In this document: positions 1 through 10,899 of the stretch, one piece after another | Numbering within the stretch: position 1 is the first letter of the stretch | How the letters are laid out: every line of letters begins with the position of its first letter | Translations under genes and position numbers: made by a program | Notes under the pieces: generated by a model | What the model saw: only the letters and a program-made list of their open reading frames with translations | Database searches by the model: none | Told to the model about the DNA's origin: nothing | DNA from: Rhynchospora pubera | Taxonomy: Eukaryota; Streptophyta; Magnoliopsida; Poales; Cyperaceae | DNA length: 64,000 bases | Direction: 5' to 3' | Assembly (NCBI GenBank): GCA_028095005.1 | Contig: CM051459.1 | Location: forward strand, 118,517,431-118,581,430

Positions 1-640
1 AGATACAAAGGCATAATCCTTTCAGAATGTTCAAAGTTTTATTAATTCTTTCTGCATTTGCGGGGATACAAAGGCATAATTTGAACATTAAAACTTTAAA
101 CAGGCTTAACTTTTGATTGGAAGGTCCGTTTGGGGCGATCGAGCACAATCCGGAAAGCTGGCGACGAGATCTACACAAGTTACAAGGGACAAGTTACCGG
201 GGTGAAACCCCGTAACGACCATTTTCGAAGTCAAAAAACGCTCTCTGGACCTTCAAAATCCACTTTGAAAGTTTGCAAACCTAAAAACCACTCTAAACTA
301 CTAAAAATATTTTTTAAATCATAAATTAATCATTAAAAAGAGAAATGCAGTAAATCAAGTGAATTTAGTCTTTCTTCTCCATTTCAGTAAAACATCTATC
401 TCGTGTGATTTCTTTCTAACGCAATCCAGAAAGTGCTTCCTTGATCATGAGACTCGATATGATTGTTTAATATATAATATGAAAATAATATATAGTTATA
501 TACAGAGGAAGACATCCGGGACGCATATCAAATGGTTGTTTAAAATTTATAATTTTAATTTAAATTAATTAAAAATTTATACTTAATTATTCATTTTTTA
601 ATTAAATTTATATTTAATTAAATAAATTAATTAAAAGAAA
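1..640. other. Intergenic sequence, no gene recognised
   Basis: The first 330 bases are less AT-rich than what follows. They hold a 16-bp direct repeat (GATACAAAGGCATAAT at 2-17 and 65-80) and a short perfect hairpin around 195-220 (GTTACCGGGG / CCCCGTAAC). This could be debris of a retroelement, but no LTR, primer site or domain can be shown. The short open frames here have no recognisable product. Confidence 0.4.
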
Positions 641-910
641 ATTAAATTTAATTTTCCAAAAAAAATACTAAATTATATTTAAAATTTTGTTTAATTATTC
701 CTGATTTTTTTATATTTTTTCAATATTTTTAGAATATATTATCTATTTTTCTAATTAATTAACAATTAATAAACTAATAAAAGGAAAAAAAATTAATTTC
801 CCCAAAAAATATTAAATTACATATAAATTTTAGTTTAATTATTCCTGATTTTTCAATATTTTTACAATATATTATCTATTTTTCTAATTATTTAACTAAT
901 TAATAAATTA
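640..910. repeat. Imperfect tandem duplication, AT-rich, about 145-bp unit
   Basis: Two successive copies share, in order, a TTCCAAAAAAA/TTCCCCAAAAAA block, a TTTAATTATTCCTGATTTTT block and an ATATATTATCTATTTTTCTA block (first copy about 645-765, second about 790-905). The copies differ by several indels, so the duplication is not recent. Confidence 0.6.
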
Positions 911-944
911 AATAAATAAATAAATAATATATAAAAAAATTCAA

Positions 945-1250
945 AAGCTAAGATCGGAATCTCGGATTCCGATCTTAGCTAAGGTCGTAATCCGGGATCC
1001 GATCTTAGGGTGCGTTTGGATTCTTGGAAGAAAGAAGAAGAAGAAGGAACAAGAAGAAAAAAAATTATAAACAATTCAAACTCTTCACAAATTTACACAC
1101 TTCCCAATACTTCTTTCCACTTCTTTCCTTCTTCCCTTTTTCCCACACCTATCCAAACGCACCCTTAGCTAAGATCGGAATCCAGGAATCCGATCTTGCG
1201 TTCGGAATCTGGGATTCTGATCTCGTGATACTATTTAAAAAATATTATTA
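945..1250. repeat. Palindromic cluster of CTAAGATCGGAATCC motifs
   Basis: The motif AAGATCGGAATCC and its complement GGATTCCGATCTT alternate at least four times (about 951-978, 990-1007, 1168-1195 and, more degenerate, 1200-1226). The cluster could fold into several hairpins. It is split by the MITE at 1008-1164, which landed in the TTA of a GATCTTAGCTAAGATC palindrome. Confidence 0.7.
1008..1164 (+). mobile_element. PIF/Harbinger-like (Tourist-type) MITE, copy 1
   Basis: 157-bp non-coding element with inverted ends GGGTGCGTTTGGAT / ATCCAAACGCACCC, flanked by a perfect TTA duplication (1005-1007 and 1165-1167). The left half is GAAGAAG-rich and the right half CTTCTTCC-rich, so the whole can fold into a hairpin. 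The core motif TTATAAACAATTCAAACTC is shared by all full copies and gives the orientation. A 3-bp TTA-type duplication is what Tourist/PIF-Harbinger elements make; assignment to that superfamily is inference because no transposase is present. Confidence 0.9.
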
Positions 1251-2850
1251 TATTGATATTATATTTAATATATTATATTAATTTAGTATTATTTTATAAA
1301 ATTTCGGGACTCAGCGTACGATCTACTTACAGCGGAAGGCCCATATAGGAAGAGCTAGCTAATGAAAAGTAGATAATCAATCCAAAATGAACTATCTATA
1401 GATTGAATAATCGCTGCACAAATAAATTCCTTAAATAATCTAGAATGGATTGATACTTCTAAAATACATTCGTTACTGACGTGACGTAGCCACGTCCATG
1501 AAATCTAGTGGAACTTTAAAGCACAATGTTTCTCGAGGTTCAACACCTTAATTTTATTGCCTAACTTTTTTTTTCTTGTTCTACATTTTATATGAAATAT
1601 TTTGTTGGGGGCTTATCATCAAATTTACTGTACAAAGGATATCAAAAGAATCTTTTGGTGAAACTACGTACATAAGTATTCACCCGTTAAAAATTCATAC
1701 TATCATAAGTTTAAATGGTGAATATGAAATTGGTCTCAAGAAAAGGTTGTATTGGAGAAAGGCTTATCTGAGTTTAGTTTGGCCCAACATCTATGTAAGA
1801 TAACTTGATGTTTATTTGTGGATGACATGGCATTTTCATTATCCATATCTACAACAAAATGAAAATTTTACAATAAATAGGTTTTATCATTTATCATAGG
1901 TATATGCAAAAATAAAATAGAACCATTGTCATTGATCATTTTGTAAAATTGTTTCGAGGTTGGACCTTTATAAACTCAATATGATTTAGATATGTGATAG
2001 AATCAATTTTGGTAACATAGACCCTCTCAATATATCTCATTAGCATGCACTGATCCACATTTCAGAAAAGTACTACTTGATTAGCTCCTAAAGAATAATC
2101 AAATATCAAAGGATTAATTAAACAATATCTTTCTGGTAAAGATTGTACTGGATAATTTATAGTTGGATCCAATTTCTGGAATGGATATTATAATATATAT
2201 AGTTAAGTAGCCTATAAAATTTTAGAATTGACTTGGATAATTTATACGACCTGGGACGTTAATATCGCTTTGCAATTGTAAATGCGTGAAGATTTAATAT
2301 ATATATCTTTTTTATCCCATATGCATATATAGTGTCAAAGAAGCATACCTTGGGAATTAATCAATCAAACAATATTACTTTTAAAGTGAGAGATATTTTC
2401 TAAAGTATTCCAGATGATGTATCGTTCTTTGAGATCGGACTTTGAAACTGAAAGAACTCAGTTCATATCGGACTTTGAATGTCTGGTATTAGTATCGGAT
2501 TTTCAAAGTCCGATATTGCGAATCTATTGTTGAAATAATATCGGACTAACCTATACCCTATTGTTAAAATTTTGATTAGTTTAATATTAAAATAAAAATT
2601 TAATAATATTTATAATTTCGGTTTAAAAAATATTATATACAAGTCATCGTGGGTCCGAGAAGATGTTACGAAGGAGAAAACACAGAAAACATAACAGATG
2701 AAGGCCAGGCACTAGAAGGCACTAGAACCCACTCAAGCCCACGCAACAGGCTTTTCAGTTTTCTGAACTAGATTAACCTTGGATCTTAAATTTGGGCCTC
2801 TCATGGAGTAGATCCCATGGCAACATCTTCTATGCTACGGGTCAGCCGGT
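1250..2850. other. Intergenic, no gene recognised; one small foldback
   Basis: AT-rich DNA without a credible coding frame. The only structure noticed is a small foldback at about 2433-2515, where TATCGGACTTTGAA (2466-2479) is followed by its complement TTCAAAGTCCGATA (2502-2515), with a further direct copy of the core at 2435-2445. Confidence 0.5.
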
Positions 2851-3151
2851 CAGGAAATTAATGAGTGTTATCTGCAGTTTTGTCATCCTGTCATCGCTAA
2901 ATATAAAGTGAATATATACAAAAAAACAAAGTGAACATATAGACAATTTAAGTGAACACATACAAAAAAATAAGTTCAATAAAAATAAGTTGAATATACA
3001 TGTAAACTTCTTAACAAGTAATGACAACACTTATTTGTTTGTAAGTGTTCACTTAGATCTTCTATATGTTCACCTTGTTTGTTGTATATGTTCACTTTAT
3101 ATTTAGCGATGACAGGGATGGCAAAACTGCAAATGACAGTTATCATTCCTG
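2851..3151. mobile_element. Foldback MITE with about 60-bp inverted arms
   Basis: The left arm (2851-2915) and right arm (about 3088-3151) are inverted copies: both contain CAGGAA near the tip, then GCAGTTTTG(T/C)CATCC, TGTCATCGCTAAATATAAAG and GTGAA(T/C)ATATA. The middle is rich in AAGTGAACATATACAAAA-like units. I could not find a convincing target duplication, so the exact tips and the superfamily are uncertain. Confidence 0.75.
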
Positions 3152-3188
3152 GTACGTAAGTGTGTAACCCTTTGAATAACAAAAAAGA

Positions 3189-3213
3189 ATAATAGTAAAT
3201 AATAATAATAATA

Positions 3214-3270
<57 letters not shown>
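3189..3270. repeat. (TAA)n microsatellite
   Basis: About 80 bases of almost pure AAT/TAA trinucleotides, interrupted only near the left end (TAGTAAA and one AAATAA). It starts about 40 bases after the foldback element ends. Confidence 0.95.
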
Positions 3271-3593
3271 TTAAGAGTAAAGTCGTTAAATACTTACCTA
3301 CAACACATAAAAATATTTATGAGAAAATTTTCTAATAATTATATTATTGTATTTCTAGTGTATATCCGCCATATGTTGTGGCAAGACTTAACTGTGAGTA
3401 AATAGGAGCCAAATTCTTTTCTCATCATATTTATTACATTGAAGAAATTATAACTGATTAGGATTATAATTATTTATAGTTTTTCTAATATTCATCCATC
3501 TTACGTCGGATATTCAATATAAATTTTGCATTTTTTTTCAAAAAAAAAAAGCAATATAAGGAATATATTGAAACAACTTTCGTATTTGTTTTT

Positions 3594-3697
3594 GGGTCCG
3601 TTTGGATGGATGCAGGAATAAGAGAATAGGTTCTTCCTACTCTTAAATTTATTATAAACAATCCAAACTCTTCACAAAGTTACACACTTCTCAATAA
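3594..3697 (+). mobile_element. Truncated MITE of the 1-kb family
   Basis: Starts with the family terminus GGGTCCGTTTGGATGGATG and includes the internal core TTATAAACAATCCAAACTC and CACAAAGTTACACACTTCTC, then stops at about 3697 without the right terminus. It is therefore a 3'-deleted copy. No target duplication can be scored. Confidence 0.8.
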
Positions 3698-3699
3698 CT

Positions 3700-5198
3700 T
3701 GACAGTGATGACAGTGATGGAAGTCAAAGTTCTTACTTAATTATGTCGATGACAATCAACCTGGCAAAAAAGGGTTATTGGCTATTCATCATGATGATTC
3801 TGATATATTTGGATCCTGTATTGTGAACGGAAATCGACTGCATATTTCGACAAATTCCTGGAGAATTTGTTTTTTGTGAGAAAAGATCCGTTCCAGTCGA
3901 CCTACTACTGTACGATATTTGGCAATAAACTGTTACAATACCCTTTCTTTTCAGCCATCCATAAAATGATTAAGACATATCAGCTGCCATTTCTTTGTCT
4001 AAACATTTCATAATTGTTCATAAATTCATAAGAGAACAACAGAACGTCAGAACGTGCATAAGAGCAAGAACTCGTGACACCTACAGGATCAAAACATTAC
4101 AGTATGTGTCAAATATATCTATATTGTATGTATGTTTGTTTCTTGTAGCAGGTTCCTCTAATTATGCATATAATAGTGCTTCATTGTTGGCAACTTGGCA
4201 TCGTTCTTGTTCTTTCCTTGTCTTTGCTCGGCGGTCTTCAATATTTATTTCTCTCTTTATTTATTATTTATGATTAGACAGAAAGGCTGATCGATGTCCC
4301 TGTATTATTGATAACCATAAAATTTTAAAATATACTAGACAGTACAGTTAATTGTCTTGCTTAAAATTTACTAAGTTGTTCATATACATGTTTAATTAAA
4401 TAATATCCATTCTAAGGCTAGCCAACATATGTGAAGACCATATATATGTTTAATTAAATAATAATTCAGACATGCCCTCTTATACTTATTAATTCAATTA
4501 AACTGAACTAAACCCACAATAACACTAGGAGTCATGCCATGCTTGCAATATCTAGACCACACATGCATGTGTGCTTGTGGAGGTCTCCAACCTGTCATTC
4601 GCTTGCCCCTTTGTGGCCTTATCCTGGTATGTCAGCATGAGTCATGGTTGCGTCATTCACAAGAGTAAGAGTAGGATGTCGACCTCGTCAACTGTATGTA
4701 ATTAATTGCTTCATTAAATTCCAATTGTAACGACGCACCAATACATCGGTGTCTCAAAAATCTGCTCAGTAATCACTAATCAGGGTTGCTGACTTGCTAA
4801 ACATATACTAAGATTTTCTCCATCCATCGGGTACCAAAGAGGCGTTGATGCAATCAAGACTTGGAAAAAGGGGACATGCATCAAAATATATTTAATGAAT
4901 GTAAATTTGTAATTTGTAAAAAGTTTATTATAATTTATCGAATATAATGAAATCAGAGTTCGATCAGTTCATAATGGCTTAATTTGGTAATTTTGGAAAT
5001 TTCTTCAAATCTAATCAGTTAAAAGATTTTATTTATTAGCCATTATATTAGCTCAATTGATTGGTTGAATATGGAAGTTTATGTTATTTGAGTCATTTAA
5101 TATTTATAGTAAAAAAAAAATCGTTAGTTAAAATATTGTAAATTTCAAATTGCATCTAGTCTTATTATTTTCAATGTGGAATTGTGCATATAGTAATC
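3700..5198. other. Intergenic, no gene recognised
   Basis: AT-rich sequence with no frame that resembles a known protein and no tRNA-like or repeat structure. A 92-codon open frame at 3995-4273 has no conserved motif and is probably chance. Confidence 0.5.
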
Positions 5199-5517
5199 GG
5201 GCCGTTTGGATCGCTTAGGAATTTAGGGAATTTGGGCTCCGTTTGGATAGGAGTGGGAAGAAGGGAAGAAGTGGGAAGAAGTATTGGGAAGTGTGTAATT
5301 TTGTGAAGAGTTTGAATTGTTTATAATTTTTTTTCTTCTTCTTCCTTCTTCTTCTTCTTTCTTCCAACGATCCAAACGCACCCTTGGGGAAGTTGCAATT
5401 CCTATGAATAAATTTATTGGAAAGTGTGTAACTTTGTGAAGAGTTTGGATTGTTTATAATAAATTTATGGTAGGAAGATGAAATTCTCCAAATTCCTTGG
5501 GGAATCCAAACAGCCCC
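5199..5517 (-). mobile_element. Outer MITE, split by a second MITE
   Basis: The two halves (5199-5234 and 5387-5517) join into one element of about 170 bp with ends GGGCCGTTTGGAT / ATCCAAACAGCCCC and the core GTGTGTAACTTTGTGAAGAG ... TTGTTTATAATAAATTTAT in reverse orientation. Ends and core show that it is a diverged relative of the main MITE family, closer to the copies at 3594 and 58729 that keep AAATTTATTATAAAC. The interruption is the copy at 5235-5383. No flanking target duplication was found for the outer element. Confidence 0.8.
5235..5383 (-). mobile_element. PIF/Harbinger-like MITE, copy nested in another MITE
   Basis: 149-bp full copy of the family (left end GGCTCCGTTTGGAT, right end ATCCAAACGCACCC) in reverse orientation. 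It is flanked by TTG at 5232-5234 and 5384-5386, a 3-bp duplication of the outer element's own sequence. Confidence 0.9.
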
Positions 5518-5519
5518 AT

Positions 5520-8500
5520 AGTATATAAGTGCATGCACAACTCATGTTTCAAATTAAGATTTTTTTTTTTAAGTTAGTGGATGTCAAACTATTTCAAATC
5601 CCTTTCTTGTTGTTCCCTCGCAATTTTTATTCTGATCCTAGTATTAAATTAAGAACAGTAAACATCTCATTTTGGTTTTAGTGTATTAATTTACAAAGTC
5701 ATTATTGGAAGGAAACCAGAAGAACTACTAAAACAATGAAGGGAAAAAAAAAAAAAACTTGTTCTACTACCGTGTCTAATTAAATCGCTCAAGGTATGTT
5801 TGCTTGCTTCATAAAAGGTACGAGTTTGAGAGATGGTTTGTGGGTCAGGGGACACAACAAAATTAAATTTCCTACATTCATATAATCACATAATTAATTA
5901 GACTTTGTTTGACACATGTTACATCAACGAGCTCGAGAGATGATTACGATTTGGGGTTGGTCAATTTGTTATTGACTACCATAAATAAAAAAATTACTTT
6001 TTCCAAAGAATTATAATGTTCTACCAAATGACTTCGCTAGATGACGAGGATACTGTACATAAGTCTCTCTCTATATTCAAACAACGGGTTTGTTGTTTAT
6101 GCAACGACTTGTCAAAATTGGTCTCCTTGATAACCTAATTACAGTGGCTTTGATGGTGATAGAGTCAAAATGGATGGGCCAAAAATTCAAGCTAAATGCT
6201 TACTTTCTACATCATTTGAAAATTAATATTAGTAGTAAGTTTTGTCAAAGAAAATAGCTTATATTTCGGGTTTAAATTATTGGACTTCCAGTTAGTCTGT
6301 AAATGGTTATAAGCCTAATTATTTTTGTAAATATTAATAACTAATTTGGAAATTGCCCATGACTTGCCGGGAATGTGGCTCTAAAACTCTGTTTGATTGG
6401 AATCATTTTATTTTTTTTTATTATTTTATTTATTTTATTTTTTGAAGAAACCTACTCTGTTTGATTGGAGTCATTTTGATGACATATTGCAAACATAGCA
6501 TTCGTGTCAATAACAAAATCCATGGTGTTGAATAGTATATACTATAGATAGCATTCTATGCTGACGTGACATTATTTTGATGACGCGGTGCTGATATTGC
6601 GTCCAGTTAATTGGTGATATGCCATCACATTAATTATTTATGATCTTTCTTCTTTCATGGAGACGCTTTTATTGAGTCAAACATAATAGTTTTTGCAAAA
6701 ATTATTGAATAAACAAAGTACATTTAAAATTTTAATTGGAATATCCATAATGTCTCACGAACGATAACAGACTTACCTCGTTCCGATATATAGTTAAGTT
6801 ATATTAAAAGTAGTAAAGTTATATCAAAAGTGGCATGGGTCACTTATAATTAGTACGAGATTATTAATAGTGGGTGTCCTGCGTGTTTGAAGATTATTAT
6901 ATTGTCACCAAAGCTTTAAGTATTGTCCTTAATCATGGTTAATACCACACAAACTTATTTACTTTTTATGGCATGAATAATTTTGTTCCTGCCTGAAAAA
7001 TATAATATTTATACCGATAGGCAATTAAACAAATTTTTTTAGCCTATCTTAGTAAAATTCTATATTTGATAGGCCCTCAAAATTAAACAGAACCAATATA
7101 GATTTGATCATAATAATTCATGAAAAGTTTTTCTTCTCTGTTTATGGCAATGTCCTAAATTTTACTAAAGAAACTTCTTTCATTATTTAACACAGAAAGC
7201 CTACTAATTTTTATATATAGAGAGTATTTTTTTTTTTTTTTTGCAAACTGACTTTGCAGACCTCGTAATGCATGGGGAAAAAGAAAACTCCACCAACTAT
7301 ATATTTTAACTTTATATTTGTTCATTGCTAATTGAACTATTGCGCCTTGCTTTATTGGTATCTTTCATTAAGAAGTACGACTGTTATAAACCTGTGAAAC
7401 TTTTTTTTTGGAGAAATTTCACCAAATATATAAGATGGAAAAAAGACGAAACAGATCAAGCATAGAAGAGTAAAAGGTATTAACAAGAGGTACTAATTTT
7501 CTCTTTTTATGAAATAAACTAATAAAAAACTTTTTAGCGAGTGATAGTCACAATTTTCTCGTAATATTATATTAATTAAGACTTAAATTCAAAGCGCCTT
7601 AGAGTTTATTCTTAAAACTAATTACTTGAATTTCTAATTATCTTAAAAAGCGATTACACTTATATACACTTTAAATTTACTTCAACAAATCAACGGAGGC
7701 CATAAACAAATCAAGAACAGGAGTGTTGACAGTACCCGAAGTGCTTTGCTATGGATGACCGTCTTATATGGAATAGAGTAATTTGGACTGTATTAGTTAT
7801 GCAACGTAATATAAAATGGACCCCAAAACATAATCAAAATTATTAGAATAGATATTGCTACTTTCAATCTTTCAGATATAATTAGCCAATTTAAAGAGAG
7901 CATTAAAAGTTGATCTGCTTGCTAACTCCGAAACATAAAGCATCTGCTGGTCTGTCCGCAGTTATGTAGCCATGTCTGTTGTCATTTATATGTTATCTTG
8001 TTCATTCCATTTTTGTTTTGCTTTACTCGTTGAGAATAGTTCTGTACTTTACCGAAGTTTTTCATAATATATACATAATACATGCAGATATAATTTTGTG
8101 TTATATACACCTTTCTTTTGTATGCAAAAAAATGTAGAATTTCCCACCATGTTACAACGTTTATTAGTTATAACGTATAATCACATAACAACTTCAGTCC
8201 GCGGTAACTTTAAATGGTAAATAGTCAATATGCATTCTTTTAGTTTAGTAGTTTAAAATTCAAGTTTTTTTTTTAATGGGAGTTGACTGAGAAACTAGAA
8301 GAAATTTCAAGGATATTTAATCAGAAAATTAAAAATAAGATATAGAGGGTTGGGTATAATTTGATCACTCTGCTCTTTAATTTCATCAGAGTAATAAGAA
8401 AAAATTATCCAATAAAAAAGCATTTTTGCTTTAATATAGAATTCGCTCTTAATGAACACCGTAAAGCATTCACCTCTTGTTCCTCATTTGTTTTTGATTT

Positions 8501-9878
8501 TTTGTTTGGTTATATCAATCAATTAATGTGAAATTGTAGGATCTCATGAGCTAGCATATCTCTGGTTTTTCTTCCTTTATGAAAAGAAAAAGAAAAAAAA
8601 CAAAAAGAAAATGAAAAGTATCACCTACCATATCAGAAGCGACGGTCTAAAAGATTCTTTTTTGTACAGAAGCAACTGCATTAATAAGTATAAATTGAAA
8701 AATGTCAGTAAAATACCATACTCCATGAGCATGGGCCTCGGAACAATGACAAGGCAAAATACGTAATAACTAATAAGGTATGGTACAATATTCCTGTGAT
8801 GAACCTTACAAAAGGAAAAAGTTCCTGTGATGGTATCAAATTCCATATTAACTTAAAAAGCAATTACTCCATTTTAACCATCTGCATGTGAAAGGCCATT
8901 GACAATTTGACATGGATTAAAATATAGAACTGAAACGTATTTTGGGCCTTCACCAAAAAAAAAAAAAAATTGTGTTCAGGAATATTGTGTGGCTAGGATG
9001 ATAGAATGAAGGATGCAGCATTGATGTTGATATGTAATCAGGAAGTATGTAAAAAGTTCAATTAATTTGTTTTATTGGTTGATTTATTTGACATAATTGT
9101 GTAGAATTGGTTGTTCAAGTCAGATCTTCTTCATGGAAAAGGTGATTTTGATGACTTAAGATAGAAACCAGATATTTTCCGCGCTTTTTTTTGGTATGTT
9201 ATTTTCTCTCATTTGGTCTTCGACTATAATTGCTTCGTAAAAGCATATTGGAAAGAATAATTATTTTGGTTAATACTAGTTCTTTCTGATTAAATGATGC
9301 AATGGGAGTAAATTTTGTGACTATCTGAACTTAACAATCTATTCTGAAAGTTTAGTTAGATTCGAGATTAGATGTATATATACAAAATAAAGATAAAATT
9401 TAGCTAATTAATGAAACGCTAGAATATATATATAAGTATAATGATTAAGTAGAAAATAAGTTAGAGGGTAATTACATAATAATTAGTCTAATCAAAGTAT
9501 ATCTAATTTGGACATAATTTTAATGATTTGTGATTTGATAAAGTAATTAAACGTCTTCGTCCAAAAAGTTTGGCCTTATCAGTTTAGGCCTAATCAGTTA
9601 GCTCCTGGGGATAATGACGGAAGAAATAAAAAATTATTAAGAATTTATTTTGATGTCTTAATCTGTTGTAAGGGAATTATATTCAACAGTATTACCATAA
9701 ATCAAGCCATAAAAAAATACTTTATTACAACTTAGCATCACAACCTCATTTGTGTGATAGCCTCTAAAATGACCGGACAAATGATGGGGTCAAAGAGCAT
9801 GCAAAAGCATCTAATGGTCCCACCAGAAAGCCTCATACACGCGTCTAAAAAAATTGTATTTATGAAGGGAAATAAGAT
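5520..9878. other. Intergenic, no gene recognised
   Basis: 4.4 kb of AT-rich DNA with many homopolymer runs and no credible gene. GTTTGATTGGA(A/G)TCATTTT occurs twice at about 6392-6476, a local duplication. Open frames are short and have no recognisable domain. Confidence 0.5.
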
Positions 9879-9887
9879 GATTTTTTT

Positions 9888-10890
9888 CGGAATTGCTTAG
9901 GACCATCCTTCAGATTCTATCATCCCCATCATCCTCACGCGTACGTAACTAACTCGCGTACGTAACTAACTCCTCCCTCACGCATACACTCTCGCGCCTT
10001 CCCCTCCTCTGTATCCGCCCCTGTCCCCTCCTCCCTCCCACGTACACTGTCCCCCTCCCTCCTCCTCCCTCCTACATACGTCGTCCCCCCTCCCCTCCTC
10101 CCTCCCATGTACACCGTCCCCCCACCCTTCTTCTCTTTCTCTACACACTTCATAACTGTTGAAGTTAATATATTTAAATGTTGAAGGCAATATCGTAATT
10201 GTTGAAGTTAATATATGTACTGTTGAAGTTATATATGTAATTGTTAAAGTTAATATGTTATATATGTAACTGTTGAAGTTAATATATATAACTGTTGAAG
10301 TTATATGTGTAACTGTTGAAGTTATATATGTAGCTGTTGAACTTATATATGTGACTATTGAAGTTAATATGTTATATATGTAATTGTTGAAGTTAATATA
10401 TATAACTGTTGAAGTTAATATATGTAACTGTTGAAGTATATATGGATCTGTTGAAATTATATATGTGACTATTGAAGTTAATATGTTATATATGTAACTG
10501 TTGAATTTAATATATATAACTGTTGAAGTTAATATATATAATTGTTGAATTTGGCATATTTAAATGTTGAAGGTAATATTTGAATTGGGCATATTTAAAT
10601 TATTGAAGTTGGCATATATATTAGGTTCAACAGTTATATATATTAATTTCAACAGTTATATATATTAACTTCAACAATTATAATCAATATATAGTGTCAA
10701 TATATAGTGTCTGTGAGAGAGGGGAGGGGGAGGGGGAGCACACACGGAAGGAATGAGAGGGGGACGAGCGTACGTAGCAGGGAGAGAAACAGAGTGATTT
10801 CCAGAAATAGAAAACGCGTAGAGCCAAAAATAGAAAAACGCATGGGGATGATGGGGATGATGAATATCGGGGATGATCCTTATCACCCCG
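9888..10890. mobile_element. MULE-like foldback element with internal minisatellite
   Basis: 1003-bp element whose ends are imperfect inverted copies over about 60 bp (left CGGAATTGCTTAGGACCATC, right the complement of CGGGGTGATAAGGATCATCC; both continue into TCATCCCCATCATCC and an ACGCG-like stretch). It is flanked by the 9-bp direct repeat GATTTTTTT (9879-9887 and 10891-10899), the size made by Mutator-like elements; because that repeat is mostly T, the TSD is suggestive rather than decisive. The subterminal parts are strand-biased: CCTCCCTCCC-rich on the left, GGGAGGGGGAG-rich on the right. No transposase is present. Open frames in these simple-sequence parts are not genes. Confidence 0.75.
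10155..10685. repeat. Minisatellite, about 22-bp unit, with a polarity switch
   Basis: About 20 copies of a unit close to AACTGTTGAAGTTAATATAT run in one orientation from 10155 to about 10615. From about 10621 to 10685 the last units are on the opposite strand (TTCAACAGTTATATATATTA). The array is therefore inverted at its right end, in keeping with the palindromic layout of the host element. Confidence 0.9.
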
Positions 10891-10899
10891 GATTTTTTT

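Noticed and set aside
1024..1281. 85-codon frame starting MEERRRRRNKKKKN
   Set aside because: It is read-through of the MITE at 1008-1164 (GAAGAAG arm gives poly-Arg/Lys). The same pseudo-protein recurs at 5215-5538, 15310-15561, 48243 onward, 57677 and 58238 for the same reason.
3189..3270. Possible CRISPR-like regularity
   Set aside because: It is a simple TAA microsatellite; no spacer-repeat structure occurs anywhere in the window, and the sequence is a plant genome.
9935..10190. Two overlapping Gly/Arg-rich frames and a similar pair at 10671-10934
   Set aside because: They are translations of the purine-rich simple sequence in the foldback element, open in several frames at once; not genes.
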